Source of the DNA: an uncultured Moraxella sp. | Lineage (GTDB): Bacteria; Pseudomonadota; Gammaproteobacteria; Pseudomonadales; Moraxellaceae | Reading direction: 5' to 3' | DNA: 5,544 nucleotides | Assembly (NCBI GenBank): GCA_937889485.1 | Contig: CALAPG010000262.1 | Location: 1-5,544, forward strand | Shown here: piece after piece, positions 1 to 5,544 of the stretch | Numbering within the stretch: the first letter of the stretch is position 1 | Layout: each line of letters opens with the position of its first letter | The notes under the pieces: model-generated | Databases searched by the model: none | What the model was told of the DNA's origin: nothing | What the model saw: the letters and a program-made list of their open reading frames with translations, nothing else | Made by a program: the position numbers and the translations under genes

Positions 1-1208
1 CTGTCAAAATTTGCCATGATCATAAAATGCCTGTGATTGCTTTTGGTACGGGCTCATCGCTTGAAGGACAGCTTAATGCCCCCAAAGGTGGGCTGTGTAT
101 TGATATGTCCATGATGAATGAGGTAGTTCACGTTAATGAGGCGGATTTGACCGCGACCGTGCAGGCAGGCGTGACGCGGGAATTTTTGAACCAATACTTG
201 CGTAATACAGGGCTATTTTTCCCCATTGACCCAGGCGCCAATGCGACACTAGGCGGTATGGTTGCCACCCGCGCATCAGGTACCAATGCGGTACGTTATG
301 GCACTATGAAAGATGTCGTATTGTCGCTTGAAGTGGTTATGCCCAATGGCGATATCATTCGCACGGGTAGCCGTGCCAAAAAATCCTCAGCGGGCTATGA
401 TTTGACGCGTTTAATCATTGGCTCAGAGGGCACTTTAGGCATTGTTACCGAAATTACCGTTAAGTTGTTTGGTATCCCTGACTGTGTGGGTAGTGGTATT
501 TGCCATTTTCCAAGTATTGATCTTGCTTGCCAAGCGGTGATGACCACCATCCAATATGGGCTGCCAATCGCAAGAATTGAACTGCTAGATACCCTGCAAA
601 TCAAAGCCTGTAATGCTTACTCCAAACTAAGCCTTAAAGAGATGCCAACTTTATTTGTCGAGTTTCACGGCACCACCAGTCATGTCACCGAGCAAGCCGA
701 ACTGTTTGCTGAGATTATTGCAGATTTTGATGGCTCAGACTTTGCATGGGACACCGTTGAAGAAAAACGTAAACAACTTTGGACAGCGCGTCACAACGCT
801 TATTTGGCAAGCCGCGCCTTACGCCCCGAACTGAGCAGCTTATCTACCGATGCCTGTGTGCCGATTTCGCGTCTGGCTGAATGTGTGACCAAAACCGTTG
901 CCGATATTGAGCGCGAGGGGATGCTAGCCCCAATCGTGGGACATGTGGGTGATGGTAATTTTCATGTGCTATTGCTGGTAAATATGCAAGATGATAATGA
1001 AGTCAAAAAAGCGGAAGGAATTTTGCAGCGCCTTGCCGAACGGGCAATTGCCATGGATGGTACTTGTACGGGCGAGCACGGCATTGGGCAAGGTAAGCGT
1101 AAATACATGCAAACCGAGCACGGCGAAGCACTGACTGTCATGAAAGCTATCAAAAAAGCGATTGACCCAAATAACATCATGAACCCAGATAAAATTTGGT
1201 TTGACTAA
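1..1208 (+). CDS. FAD-linked D-lactate dehydrogenase (cytochrome type, LDHD/Dld family), 5'-truncated by the window edge
   Basis: This enzyme is expected to oxidise D-lactate (or a related D-2-hydroxy acid) to the 2-oxo acid, passing electrons through FAD to the respiratory chain at the inner membrane. The frame is open from base 3 and reads VKICHDHK before the first ATG at 27, matching the segment that precedes the FAD-binding loop in this family. The ATG at 27 is therefore internal and the true start is outside the window. Counting from that Met, the FAD_binding_4 part shows FGTGSSLEG (6-14), the DPGANATLGGMVAT block (68-81), GYDLTRLIIGSEGTLGIVTE (123-142). The FAD-oxidase C-terminal domain shows LWTARH (251-256), HVGDGNFH (306-313), GTCTGEHGIGQGKR (345-358) and the ending NNIMNPDKIW. 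HVGDGNFH and GTCTGEHGIG favour LDHD over glycolate oxidase GlcD. About 60-90 N-terminal residues are missing, judged by usual family length. It converges on thiE. The exact substrate cannot be proved from sequence. Confidence 0.9.
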   Translation, partial: VKICHDHKMPVIAFGTGSSLEGQLNAPKGGLCIDMSMMNEVVHVNEADLTATVQAGVTREFLNQYLRNTGLFFPIDPGANATLGGMVATRASGTNAVRYGTMKDVVLSLEVVMPNGDIIRTGSRAKKSSAGYDLTRLIIGSEGTLGIVTEITVKLFGIPDCVGSGICHFPSIDLACQAVMTTIQYGLPIARIELLDTLQIKACNAYSKLSLKEMPTLFVEFHGTTSHVTEQAELFAEIIADFDGSDFAWDTVEEKRKQLWTARHNAYLASRALRPELSSLSTDACVPISRLAECVTKTVADIEREGMLAPIVGHVGDGNFHVLLLVNMQDDNEVKKAEGILQRLAERAIAMDGTCTGEHGIGQGKRKYMQTEHGEALTVMKAIKKAIDPNNIMNPDKIWFD

Positions 1209-1258
1209 CTTGCTACTTGTCTATCTATCGTCAACAAAATACCTTAAATTTGGCTAAA

Positions 1259-1897
1259 TTACTGTTTTAATTGATTTTTTAACCGTTGGCTGGCAAGACT
1301 TATATCGTCAGCTGCCAAAATTGCCGAGACCACCGCCACCCCATCCACACAGGTTTTTATTTGTGCCAAGCCTTTTTGTAATAAGGGTAGGGTGGTGGTA
1401 TTAATGCCACCAATCGCCACTATAGGGATATTCACCGCTTGGCGAATTTCTTTTAATGTAGTAATGCTAACCGTTTTGGCATCGCGCTTGGTCGTCGTGG
1501 CAAACATCGCGCCCACCCCCAAATAATCAGCCCCATCAGCTTGGGCTTGTTGGGCTTGTGCCACCGTGCGCGCCGACACCCCCATAATTTTATTTTTACC
1601 CAAAATGCCACGCACCACTTTGGCGGGCAAGTCTGATTGTCCAATATGCACCCCGTCAGCTTCCACGGCTAAGGCAATATCCACTCGATCATTAATCAAT
1701 AGCGGCACATGGTACTGGTGACAAATCGCCTTAATCCTCAGCGCTTGTTGATAAAATTCTTTACTATCACGCTGTTTTTCTCGTAGCTGTACCAACGTGA
1801 CACCGCCCAAAATCGCTTGCTCAACCGCACGTTCAAGGGACTCATTTTTTAGACATTGGCAATCGGTCACCAAATACAGTGAATAATCCAATAACAT
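1259..1897 (-). CDS. thiE: Thiamine-phosphate synthase (thiamine-phosphate pyrophosphorylase)
   Basis: ThiE is a cytosolic TIM-barrel enzyme that joins HMP pyrophosphate to the thiazole phosphate to give thiamine phosphate. The 212-residue product has the usual length and all the expected signatures: YLVTD (8-12), VQLREK (36-41), INDR (68-71), DGVHIGQSDL (81-90), GVSART (106-111), DYLGVGAMFATTTK (124-137), AIGGI (161-165) and GVAVVSAI (186-193). Residues corresponding to the known pyrophosphate/Mg and HMP contacts of the Bacillus enzyme appear present (R39, K41, N69, D70, D89, S108, K137; my alignment by eye). A mild oddity is GAMFATTTK, where many homologues have GPxFPTxTK. The ATG at 1897 overlaps the stop of the upstream transporter gene by one base (TGATG), with only a distant G-rich stretch as possible ribosome binding site, so translation is probably coupled. 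No other thi gene is in the window. Confidence 0.95.
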   Translation of the reverse strand: MLLDYSLYLVTDCQCLKNESLERAVEQAILGGVTLVQLREKQRDSKEFYQQALRIKAICHQYHVPLLINDRVDIALAVEADGVHIGQSDLPAKVVRGILGKNKIMGVSARTVAQAQQAQADGADYLGVGAMFATTTKRDAKTVSITTLKEIRQAVNIPIVAIGGINTTTLPLLQKGLAQIKTCVDGVAVVSAILAADDISLASQRLKNQLKQ

Positions 1898-2838
1898 CAG
1901 TGTTTTACCCCAAAATCCGCTTGTGTATCAATCGCATGCCATTTTACCATTTTTTTACCCAACAAAGGCAGACAAAACGACGGTAACTGATAGGCACCCA
2001 ATAACGGCAAAAACATAGCACCCATAAATGGCGTGGTAATGGTGTAGGCAAGTAGTACATTGCGCCCGCCGCAGGCAAGTGCAGAGATAATTGCATTTTC
2101 ATAACCAAATTTGCGGTACAATACATAAGCAGAAAAATAAAAAATCAACGCCATTAAAGTACCCACACCAAACAACCCCAACGCTTGCATCGGATCTTGG
2201 TCAAACGTATGGCGAAACCCTGACATCAACCCCAACGGAAACATCATCAGCAATAAAATATTAAACCGAGCAATTTTGCCATAATAACGGTTGAGCGTTG
2301 CCTTAGGTAGCCACTGCCTAGCACACACCGCCAAAATCATCGGTGCCACAATATAAATAAATAACCGTTTGATATACAAAGCAAAATCCAAATGCGCATC
2401 ACGACTGCCTAACAGCCAAAGTACCACCAGCAAGCTGGCAGGCATGATTAAAGTAGCCGTGATGGTTTTTGCCATTGCCAGTAGCGCATCAAATCCCACC
2501 GCATTGACAATAGCGCCTGTACCAAACAGCGGGGCGGTCGCCGACAAGCCAGCAACGGCCAACAATAAATCGCCACGCACACCTAATAGATATGCCAAAC
2601 CCGTCAAAACCAGACTCATAAGCGCACTTTGAAATACTGCAAACCCCCAAACATAGCCCGTGGTCATACGTCTGACTAGTTGGGTTTGGTCAATCCCAAG
2701 CAAAGTAAAAAACATTAAGAAAAATAACACCTGCGGCAAATATCCAAGCACAGCTTGCGATAAGCTTGGAAAAATAAAACCAATGACACCACATAGCGGC
2801 ATAAAAATCGTACTATGACGGGCAATAAAATTAATCAT
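1897..2838 (-). CDS. Bile acid:sodium symporter (BASS) family transporter, substrate unknown
   Basis: This is a polytopic inner-membrane protein of 313 residues, close to the usual BASS length, with about nine or ten hydrophobic segments by eye (roughly 9-27, 31-50, 62-85, 91-113, 119-143, 155-173, 191-208, 215-241, 247-295). Family-like features are an N-terminal helix ending GFIFPSLSQ, the LFFLMFFTLLGID segment, SATAPLFGTGAIVNAVG (99-115) and a polar break ALACGGRNVLLAY (253-265) like the discontinuous helix of BASS proteins. BASS members couple Na+ to uptake of organic anions; the bacterial member PanS moves pantothenate precursors. I chose the ATG at 2838 rather than the in-frame TTG at 2931: the ATG gives a normal N-terminus, has GGA five bases upstream, and sits about 30 bases after a predicted transcription start, whereas the TTG lies upstream of the promoter and has no ribosome binding site. 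The gene overlaps thiE by one base, suggesting one operon. The substrate is not readable from sequence. Confidence 0.8.
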   Translation of the reverse strand: MINFIARHSTIFMPLCGVIGFIFPSLSQAVLGYLPQVLFFLMFFTLLGIDQTQLVRRMTTGYVWGFAVFQSALMSLVLTGLAYLLGVRGDLLLAVAGLSATAPLFGTGAIVNAVGFDALLAMAKTITATLIMPASLLVVLWLLGSRDAHLDFALYIKRLFIYIVAPMILAVCARQWLPKATLNRYYGKIARFNILLLMMFPLGLMSGFRHTFDQDPMQALGLFGVGTLMALIFYFSAYVLYRKFGYENAIISALACGGRNVLLAYTITTPFMGAMFLPLLGAYQLPSFCLPLLGKKMVKWHAIDTQADFGVKH

Positions 2839-2874
2839 ACAGATCCAAAAATAACAGTCAGGTGAAAGCCGAAC

Positions 2875-2904
2875 ATTGTAACGCGTAACTTTTTGTTTTG
2901 ACAA
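2875..2904 (-). promoter_or_regulatory. Predicted sigma70-type promoter of the BASS transporter-thiE operon
   Basis: On the - strand there is TTGTCA (2904-2899) as -35 and TACAAT (2880-2875) as -10, each matching consensus at five of six positions, with an 18-base spacer. The predicted transcription start is near 2868, giving a leader of about 30 bases before the ATG at 2838. No TPP riboswitch can fit in so short a leader. This is prediction only. Confidence 0.55.
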
Positions 2905-2955
2905 TGGTATTTTGTGCAAGACTGGGTGCAATTTTAAATGGATTAAAATCTAACT

Positions 2956-2989
2956 ATTATTTCGCATAATGTATATTATGTTAAATAAT
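2956..2989. repeat. 34-bp AT-rich imperfect palindrome
   Basis: The left arm ATTATTTCGCATAAT (2956-2970) and the right arm ATTATGTTAAATAAT (2975-2989) are inverted repeats matching at 13 of 15 positions, separated by GTAT. The element lies about 50 bases upstream of the predicted transporter-thiE -35 box and downstream of the acyl-CoA ligase terminator. It has almost no GC and no adjoining GC-rich stem, so it is a poor intrinsic terminator. An operator for a dimeric regulator, or simply an AT-rich symmetric spacer, are the options. Confidence 0.5.
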
Positions 2990-3030
2990 ATATATAACCA
3001 TTTATACCCGCCCCCAAAAGTTAAAAAGCG

Positions 3031-3065
3031 TTAAAATAAAAAAGGCAGAGATGCCTCCGCCTTTT
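3031..3065 (-). terminator. Rho-independent terminator of the acyl-CoA ligase gene
   Basis: Arms AAAAGGC (3040-3046) and GCCTTTT (3059-3065) form a 7-bp stem; after an A/C mismatch it continues with GAG (3048-3050) against CTC (3055-3057), closing a four-base loop. On the - strand the hairpin is followed by TTTTTTATTTTAA (3043-3031), a good U tract. It begins about 30 bases after the ligase stop codon at 3096. The + strand side also has a short T run, so it could work weakly in both directions, but no + strand gene reads into it. Confidence 0.85.
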
Positions 3066-3095
3066 ATCTTGTGTCTGATTTTACTGGATATAACG

Positions 3096-4760
3096 TTAGG
3101 CAAATAATCCTTTGGCATATTGCTCACGGATGACTTTTTTGTCGAGTTTACCCACACTGGTTTTGGGCAGCGCTGTGACAAATTTTAATTGGTTGGGAAT
3201 ACCGTATTTTGGAATCAACCCTCTTTCAAATGCTTGCTCGGCAATGGCAATAATATCTTTGGCTTGGGTATCAGCGTGGCTTGGTTTTAGCACCACCAGC
3301 GCCATGGGACGTTCCCCCCAACGTTCATCAGGTACACCAATCACCGCAATATCCGCCACACTTGGGTGCAGCGATAAAATAGTTTCAATCTCCAACGAAG
3401 ATACCCACTCCCCACCCGATTTGATGACGTCTTTGAGGCGGTCGGTAATTTTGATGGTACCATTTTGGGTGATATAACCAATATCTTGGGTATGCAAGTA
3501 GCCACCTTCCCAGAGCTCATTGCCTGCATCATGGTTTTTGAAATAGCTTTGTGTCAGCCACGGCGAGCGCACCACAAGCTCACCTGTGGATTTGCCATCA
3601 TTGGGCATGACACTTGCCCCACCCCACACTTGCATATCAACCAATAACACAGGTTTACCTGTTAGGCAGCGGTAAGCAATTTGTTCATCATGTGTCATGG
3701 TGGCAGTTTGGTCATCAAACGCGGTAATACTGAGTACAGGGCACGTTTCAGACATGCCATAGCCCGTCATTACTTCAATGCCCTGCTCGATCGCCATCTT
3801 AGCAAGCCCTTCATTGAGTTTTGAGCCGCCAATAATCATTTTTAGGTTAGAAAACTTGCCGCCTCGTTTGCCCATTTCTGCTAGCAACATTTGTAAAATC
3901 GTGGGTACGCCATGGGTAACGGTGACATGGTATTTTTCAATTAAATCGACCAAGGTATCAGCGGCATAGCGTCCAGGATATACTTGTTTTAGCCCAATCA
4001 TAGTAGCGACATAAGGCATACCCCACGCATGCACATGAAACATGGGTGTCATCGGCATATAAACATCATCAAAACGTAGACCATTATTGCCTGTATTGAG
4101 TGCAACCGCTGAGGCAACGGCCAAAGAGTTGAGCACAATTTGACGATGGGTAAAAAACACCCCTTTGGGATTGCCTGTAGTACCACTGGTATAGAATGTG
4201 GTGGCGATGGTATTTTCATCAAAATCTTCATACTCATAAACATCACTGGCTTGACCAAGCAATGCCTCGTATTCGCCAACCGTGTAGTCTGGCGCTGCAA
4301 TACCCTGATCATCTAGCCAAATCACGTGTTCAACGCTTGGCACATCAAATTGATGGTTTTTAATCATCGGCGCAAATTCAGAATTTAATAACAATACTTT
4401 GGGTTTGGCATGATTAAGGGTATATAGCACCTTATCTTCTGATAAACGCACATTGACCGTTTGCAAAATATAACCACACATCGGAATGGCAAAATAGCAC
4501 GCCAAATAACGCGGTGTATCCCAGTCCATAACCGCAATCACCGACCCTTTTTCCAAATTTAAGTTTTTTAATGTATTTGCCAAACGATTAATTTTTTTGA
4601 AAAAATCATGATAAGTGCAGGCATCGCGGTCTGCAAAATGCAGGGTCTGCTGCCCTGACACAACCCGTGACCGCGTTAGTAGGTTTTTGATTAATAAGGG
4701 AAAATTGTAAGCCTGTTCGGCTTGGTGATAGTTGTCGTGCTGATTTAAAATGGCAGTCAT
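3096..4760 (-). CDS. AMP-forming fatty acyl-CoA ligase (medium/long-chain acyl-CoA synthetase, AlkK-like)
   Basis: This ANL-superfamily enzyme should activate a fatty or other carboxylic acid with ATP to an acyl-adenylate and then form acyl-CoA, feeding beta-oxidation or lipid synthesis. The 554-residue product is complete. It shows the ATP-binding loop YTSGTTGNPKG (190-200), FHVHAWGMP (241-249) as in AlkK-type ligases, GGS (311-313), the MTGYGMSET motif (331-339), TQDIGY (424-429), the hinge DRLKD (440-444), KSGGEWVSSLEIE (447-459) and PKTSVGKLDKK (532-542) with the catalytic lysine at 538. No signal peptide or membrane segment is evident. The ATG at 4760 is supported by AAGGA six bases upstream (4771-4767). 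The gene is monocistronic: it has its own terminator downstream and diverges from the roxA-like gene. Chain-length preference is inferred only from resemblance to AlkK, recalled from memory; an aryl or other acyl substrate is possible. Confidence 0.9.
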   Translation of the reverse strand: MTAILNQHDNYHQAEQAYNFPLLIKNLLTRSRVVSGQQTLHFADRDACTYHDFFKKINRLANTLKNLNLEKGSVIAVMDWDTPRYLACYFAIPMCGYILQTVNVRLSEDKVLYTLNHAKPKVLLLNSEFAPMIKNHQFDVPSVEHVIWLDDQGIAAPDYTVGEYEALLGQASDVYEYEDFDENTIATTFYTSGTTGNPKGVFFTHRQIVLNSLAVASAVALNTGNNGLRFDDVYMPMTPMFHVHAWGMPYVATMIGLKQVYPGRYAADTLVDLIEKYHVTVTHGVPTILQMLLAEMGKRGGKFSNLKMIIGGSKLNEGLAKMAIEQGIEVMTGYGMSETCPVLSITAFDDQTATMTHDEQIAYRCLTGKPVLLVDMQVWGGASVMPNDGKSTGELVVRSPWLTQSYFKNHDAGNELWEGGYLHTQDIGYITQNGTIKITDRLKDVIKSGGEWVSSLEIETILSLHPSVADIAVIGVPDERWGERPMALVVLKPSHADTQAKDIIAIAEQAFERGLIPKYGIPNQLKFVTALPKTSVGKLDKKVIREQYAKGLFA

Positions 4761-4811
4761 ATCATGTCCTTATGCTGAAATATAGCGGATGATAAAAAAG
4801 GTGGGAATCGT

Positions 4812-4840
4812 TTTATTAACCTGCTAAATTTTACTATAAT
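4812..4840 (+). promoter_or_regulatory. Predicted promoter of the roxA-like gene, perfect -10 box
   Basis: A perfect TATAAT lies at 4835-4840. At 17-base spacing the -35 position is TTTATT (4812-4817), a poor match, so the promoter rests mainly on its -10 box or may need an activator. The predicted start is near 4847, leaving a leader of roughly 97 bases before the ATG at 4944. Confidence 0.45.
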
Positions 4841-4861
4841 TAAGACTGTGGGGATTAGCAA
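4833..4861 (-). promoter_or_regulatory. Predicted sigma70-type promoter of the acyl-CoA ligase gene
   Basis: On the - strand TTGCTA (4861-4856; four of six consensus matches) lies 17 bases from TATAGT (4838-4833; five of six). The predicted start is near 4826, giving a leader of about 65 bases with an AAGGA ribosome binding site at its end. The -10 box overlaps that of the opposite-strand promoter. No FadR-type operator was recognised in the leader. Confidence 0.45.
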
Positions 4862-4884
4862 CCAAAAAAAGCGACTTATCCTTT

Positions 4885-4904
4885 CAAATTGTTCCAAATT
4901 GTCC
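4885..4904 (+). repeat. Tandem 10-bp direct repeat in the roxA leader
   Basis: CAAATTGTTC (4885-4894) is followed immediately by CAAATTGTCC (4895-4904), matching at nine of ten positions. The 10-base period would place both copies on the same face of the helix. It lies downstream of the predicted roxA start site, and upstream of the -35 box of the acyl-CoA ligase promoter. Only two copies are present, and chance is possible. Confidence 0.4.
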
Positions 4905-4943
4905 TAGCTTTTTATCCAAAATATTACCTTTATTGAGAAAATC

Positions 4944-5544
4944 ATGCAAAATCTTGATTATTGCCTACCCACTACCATTACCCCAGCACAGTTTTTGGCA
5001 GATTACTGGCAAAAAAAACCACTACTCATCAAAAATGGATTACCGCAGCTAGCGGGCATGTTTGAACCTGATGACATCATCGAACTTGCCCAAGACGAAG
5101 ATGCAACCGCTAGACTTATCAGCGAAAAAGACAAGCAATGGTCAATTAAAAATAGCCCTCTACAACCAACAGACTTTCAGCAGCTACCCAAGCATTGGAC
5201 GGTGCTTGTACAAAACATGGAGCAATGGTCGCCAGAGCTTGCCAACCTTTGGCATGCGTTTGATTTTATTCCCCAATGGCAGCGTGACGATATCATGGTA
5301 TCGTATGCCCCAGAGGGCGGTAGCGTGGGCAGACACTATGACAATTATGACGTGTTTTTGGTACAAGGTTATGGCTCACGCCGTTGGCAATTGGGAAAAA
5401 TGTGTGATGAAACCACCGAGTTTGAAAAAGGGCAACCCATTCGCATCATGGATGACATGGGTGCGCTGATTTTTGATGAAGTGCTCACAGCAGGCGATGT
5501 ACTCTATGTGCCTACTGGATTATCCCACTATGGCGTGGCACAAG
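4944..5544 (+). CDS. roxA: RoxA/YcfD-type JmjC ribosomal protein L16 arginine 3-hydroxylase, 3'-truncated by the window edge
   Basis: YcfD/RoxA proteins are Fe(II)- and 2-oxoglutarate-dependent cytosolic oxygenases that hydroxylate an arginine of ribosomal protein L16. The frame is open from the ATG at 4944 to the window end (200 codons plus one base). The N-terminus has the typical opening ITPAQFLADYWQKKPLLIKN (12-31). The JmjC/cupin core shows YAPEGGSVGRHYDNYDVFLVQ (121-141), with the HxD iron ligands at H131 and D133, then GSRRWQLG (144-151), the strand AGDVLYVPTGLSHYG (183-197) and the distal iron ligand H195. All three metal ligands are thus visible. The C-terminal dimerisation and winged-helix parts lie beyond the window. 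A modest GAG lies at 4935-4937, six bases before the start. It is transcribed divergently from the acyl-CoA ligase. MINA53/NO66-like relatives are the nearest alternative, but the bacterial context and sequence favour RoxA. Confidence 0.88.
   Translation, partial: MQNLDYCLPTTITPAQFLADYWQKKPLLIKNGLPQLAGMFEPDDIIELAQDEDATARLISEKDKQWSIKNSPLQPTDFQQLPKHWTVLVQNMEQWSPELANLWHAFDFIPQWQRDDIMVSYAPEGGSVGRHYDNYDVFLVQGYGSRRWQLGKMCDETTEFEKGQPIRIMDDMGALIFDEVLTAGDVLYVPTGLSHYGVAQ

Noticed and set aside
27..29. ATG at 27 as start of the D-lactate dehydrogenase gene.
   Set aside because: The frame is open to the window edge and the residues before this Met match the family, while the FAD-binding loop starts almost at once after it, so a true N-terminus must lie further upstream.
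1246..1260. Small AATTT-GGCT-AAATT inverted repeat at the end of thiE.
   Set aside because: A five-bp all-AT stem without a following U tract is not a credible terminator.
2369..2632. 87-codon open frame on the + strand.
   Set aside because: It is antisense to the membrane-spanning part of the transporter gene; its small-residue-rich sequence reflects the complement of hydrophobic codons.
2836..2866. Leader of the transporter-thiE operon reads CACCTGACTG then GGATCTG on the - strand, faintly like part of a TPP riboswitch (THI box).
   Set aside because: The CTGAGA half and the remaining conserved core are missing upstream, and the predicted leader is only about 30 bases, far too short for the aptamer.
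3020..3036. Two GTTAAAA copies ten bases apart (3020-3026 and 3030-3036).
   Set aside because: They are short and AT-rich, overlap the terminator flank, and are readily explained by composition.
3112..3477. 121-codon open frame on the + strand.
   Set aside because: It lies entirely opposite the acyl-CoA ligase gene, whose frame carries all conserved ANL motifs; the opposite-strand product has no recognisable domain.
5062..5469. 135-codon open frame on the + strand.
   Set aside because: It is an out-of-frame shadow of the roxA-like gene, which carries the HxD and distal His ligands in the correct frame from 4944 and has no stop in the window.

Overview
The window looks like ordinary chromosomal DNA from a gamma-proteobacterium. 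By eye the GC content is moderate (roughly 45%). A RoxA/YcfD-type ribosomal oxygenase, an LDHD-type D-lactate dehydrogenase and an AlkK-like acyl-CoA ligase would fit the Moraxellaceae (Moraxella, Psychrobacter or Acinetobacter relatives). That placement is inference from protein flavour, not from a marker gene. I see no rRNA, tRNA, CRISPR array, insertion sequence or phage gene.

Layout, left to right. (1) Positions 1-1208, + strand: the C-terminal ~400 residues of an FAD-linked D-lactate dehydrogenase (LDHD/Dld family); its start lies outside the window. (2) Positions 1259-2838, - strand: a two-gene unit of a bile acid:sodium symporter-family (BASS) membrane transporter followed by thiE (thiamine-phosphate synthase). 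The stop of the first and the start of the second share one base (TGATG). A good sigma70-like promoter lies just upstream, and it decides the transporter's start in favour of the ATG at 2838 over an upstream in-frame TTG. (3) Positions 2905-3095: a short intergenic region with a 34-bp AT-rich imperfect palindrome and a clear intrinsic terminator for the next gene. (4) Positions 3096-4760, - strand: a complete AMP-forming fatty acyl-CoA ligase of 554 residues. (5) Positions 4761-4943: a divergent promoter region in which the -10 elements of the two strands overlap. (6) Positions 4944-5544, + strand: the first 200 residues of a RoxA/YcfD-type JmjC ribosomal-protein L16 arginine hydroxylase, running off the right end.

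Most genes are housekeeping or catabolic and do not form one evident system: D-lactate oxidation, thiamine biosynthesis, fatty-acid activation and ribosome modification. The only functional linkage the sequence supports is the coupling of the BASS transporter to thiE, which raises the testable idea that the transporter moves a thiamine precursor or related metabolite. I found no convincing new defence, mobile or RNA-based system. The remaining observations of interest are regulatory: the overlapping divergent promoter, the palindrome and a tandem 10-bp repeat in the roxA leader.
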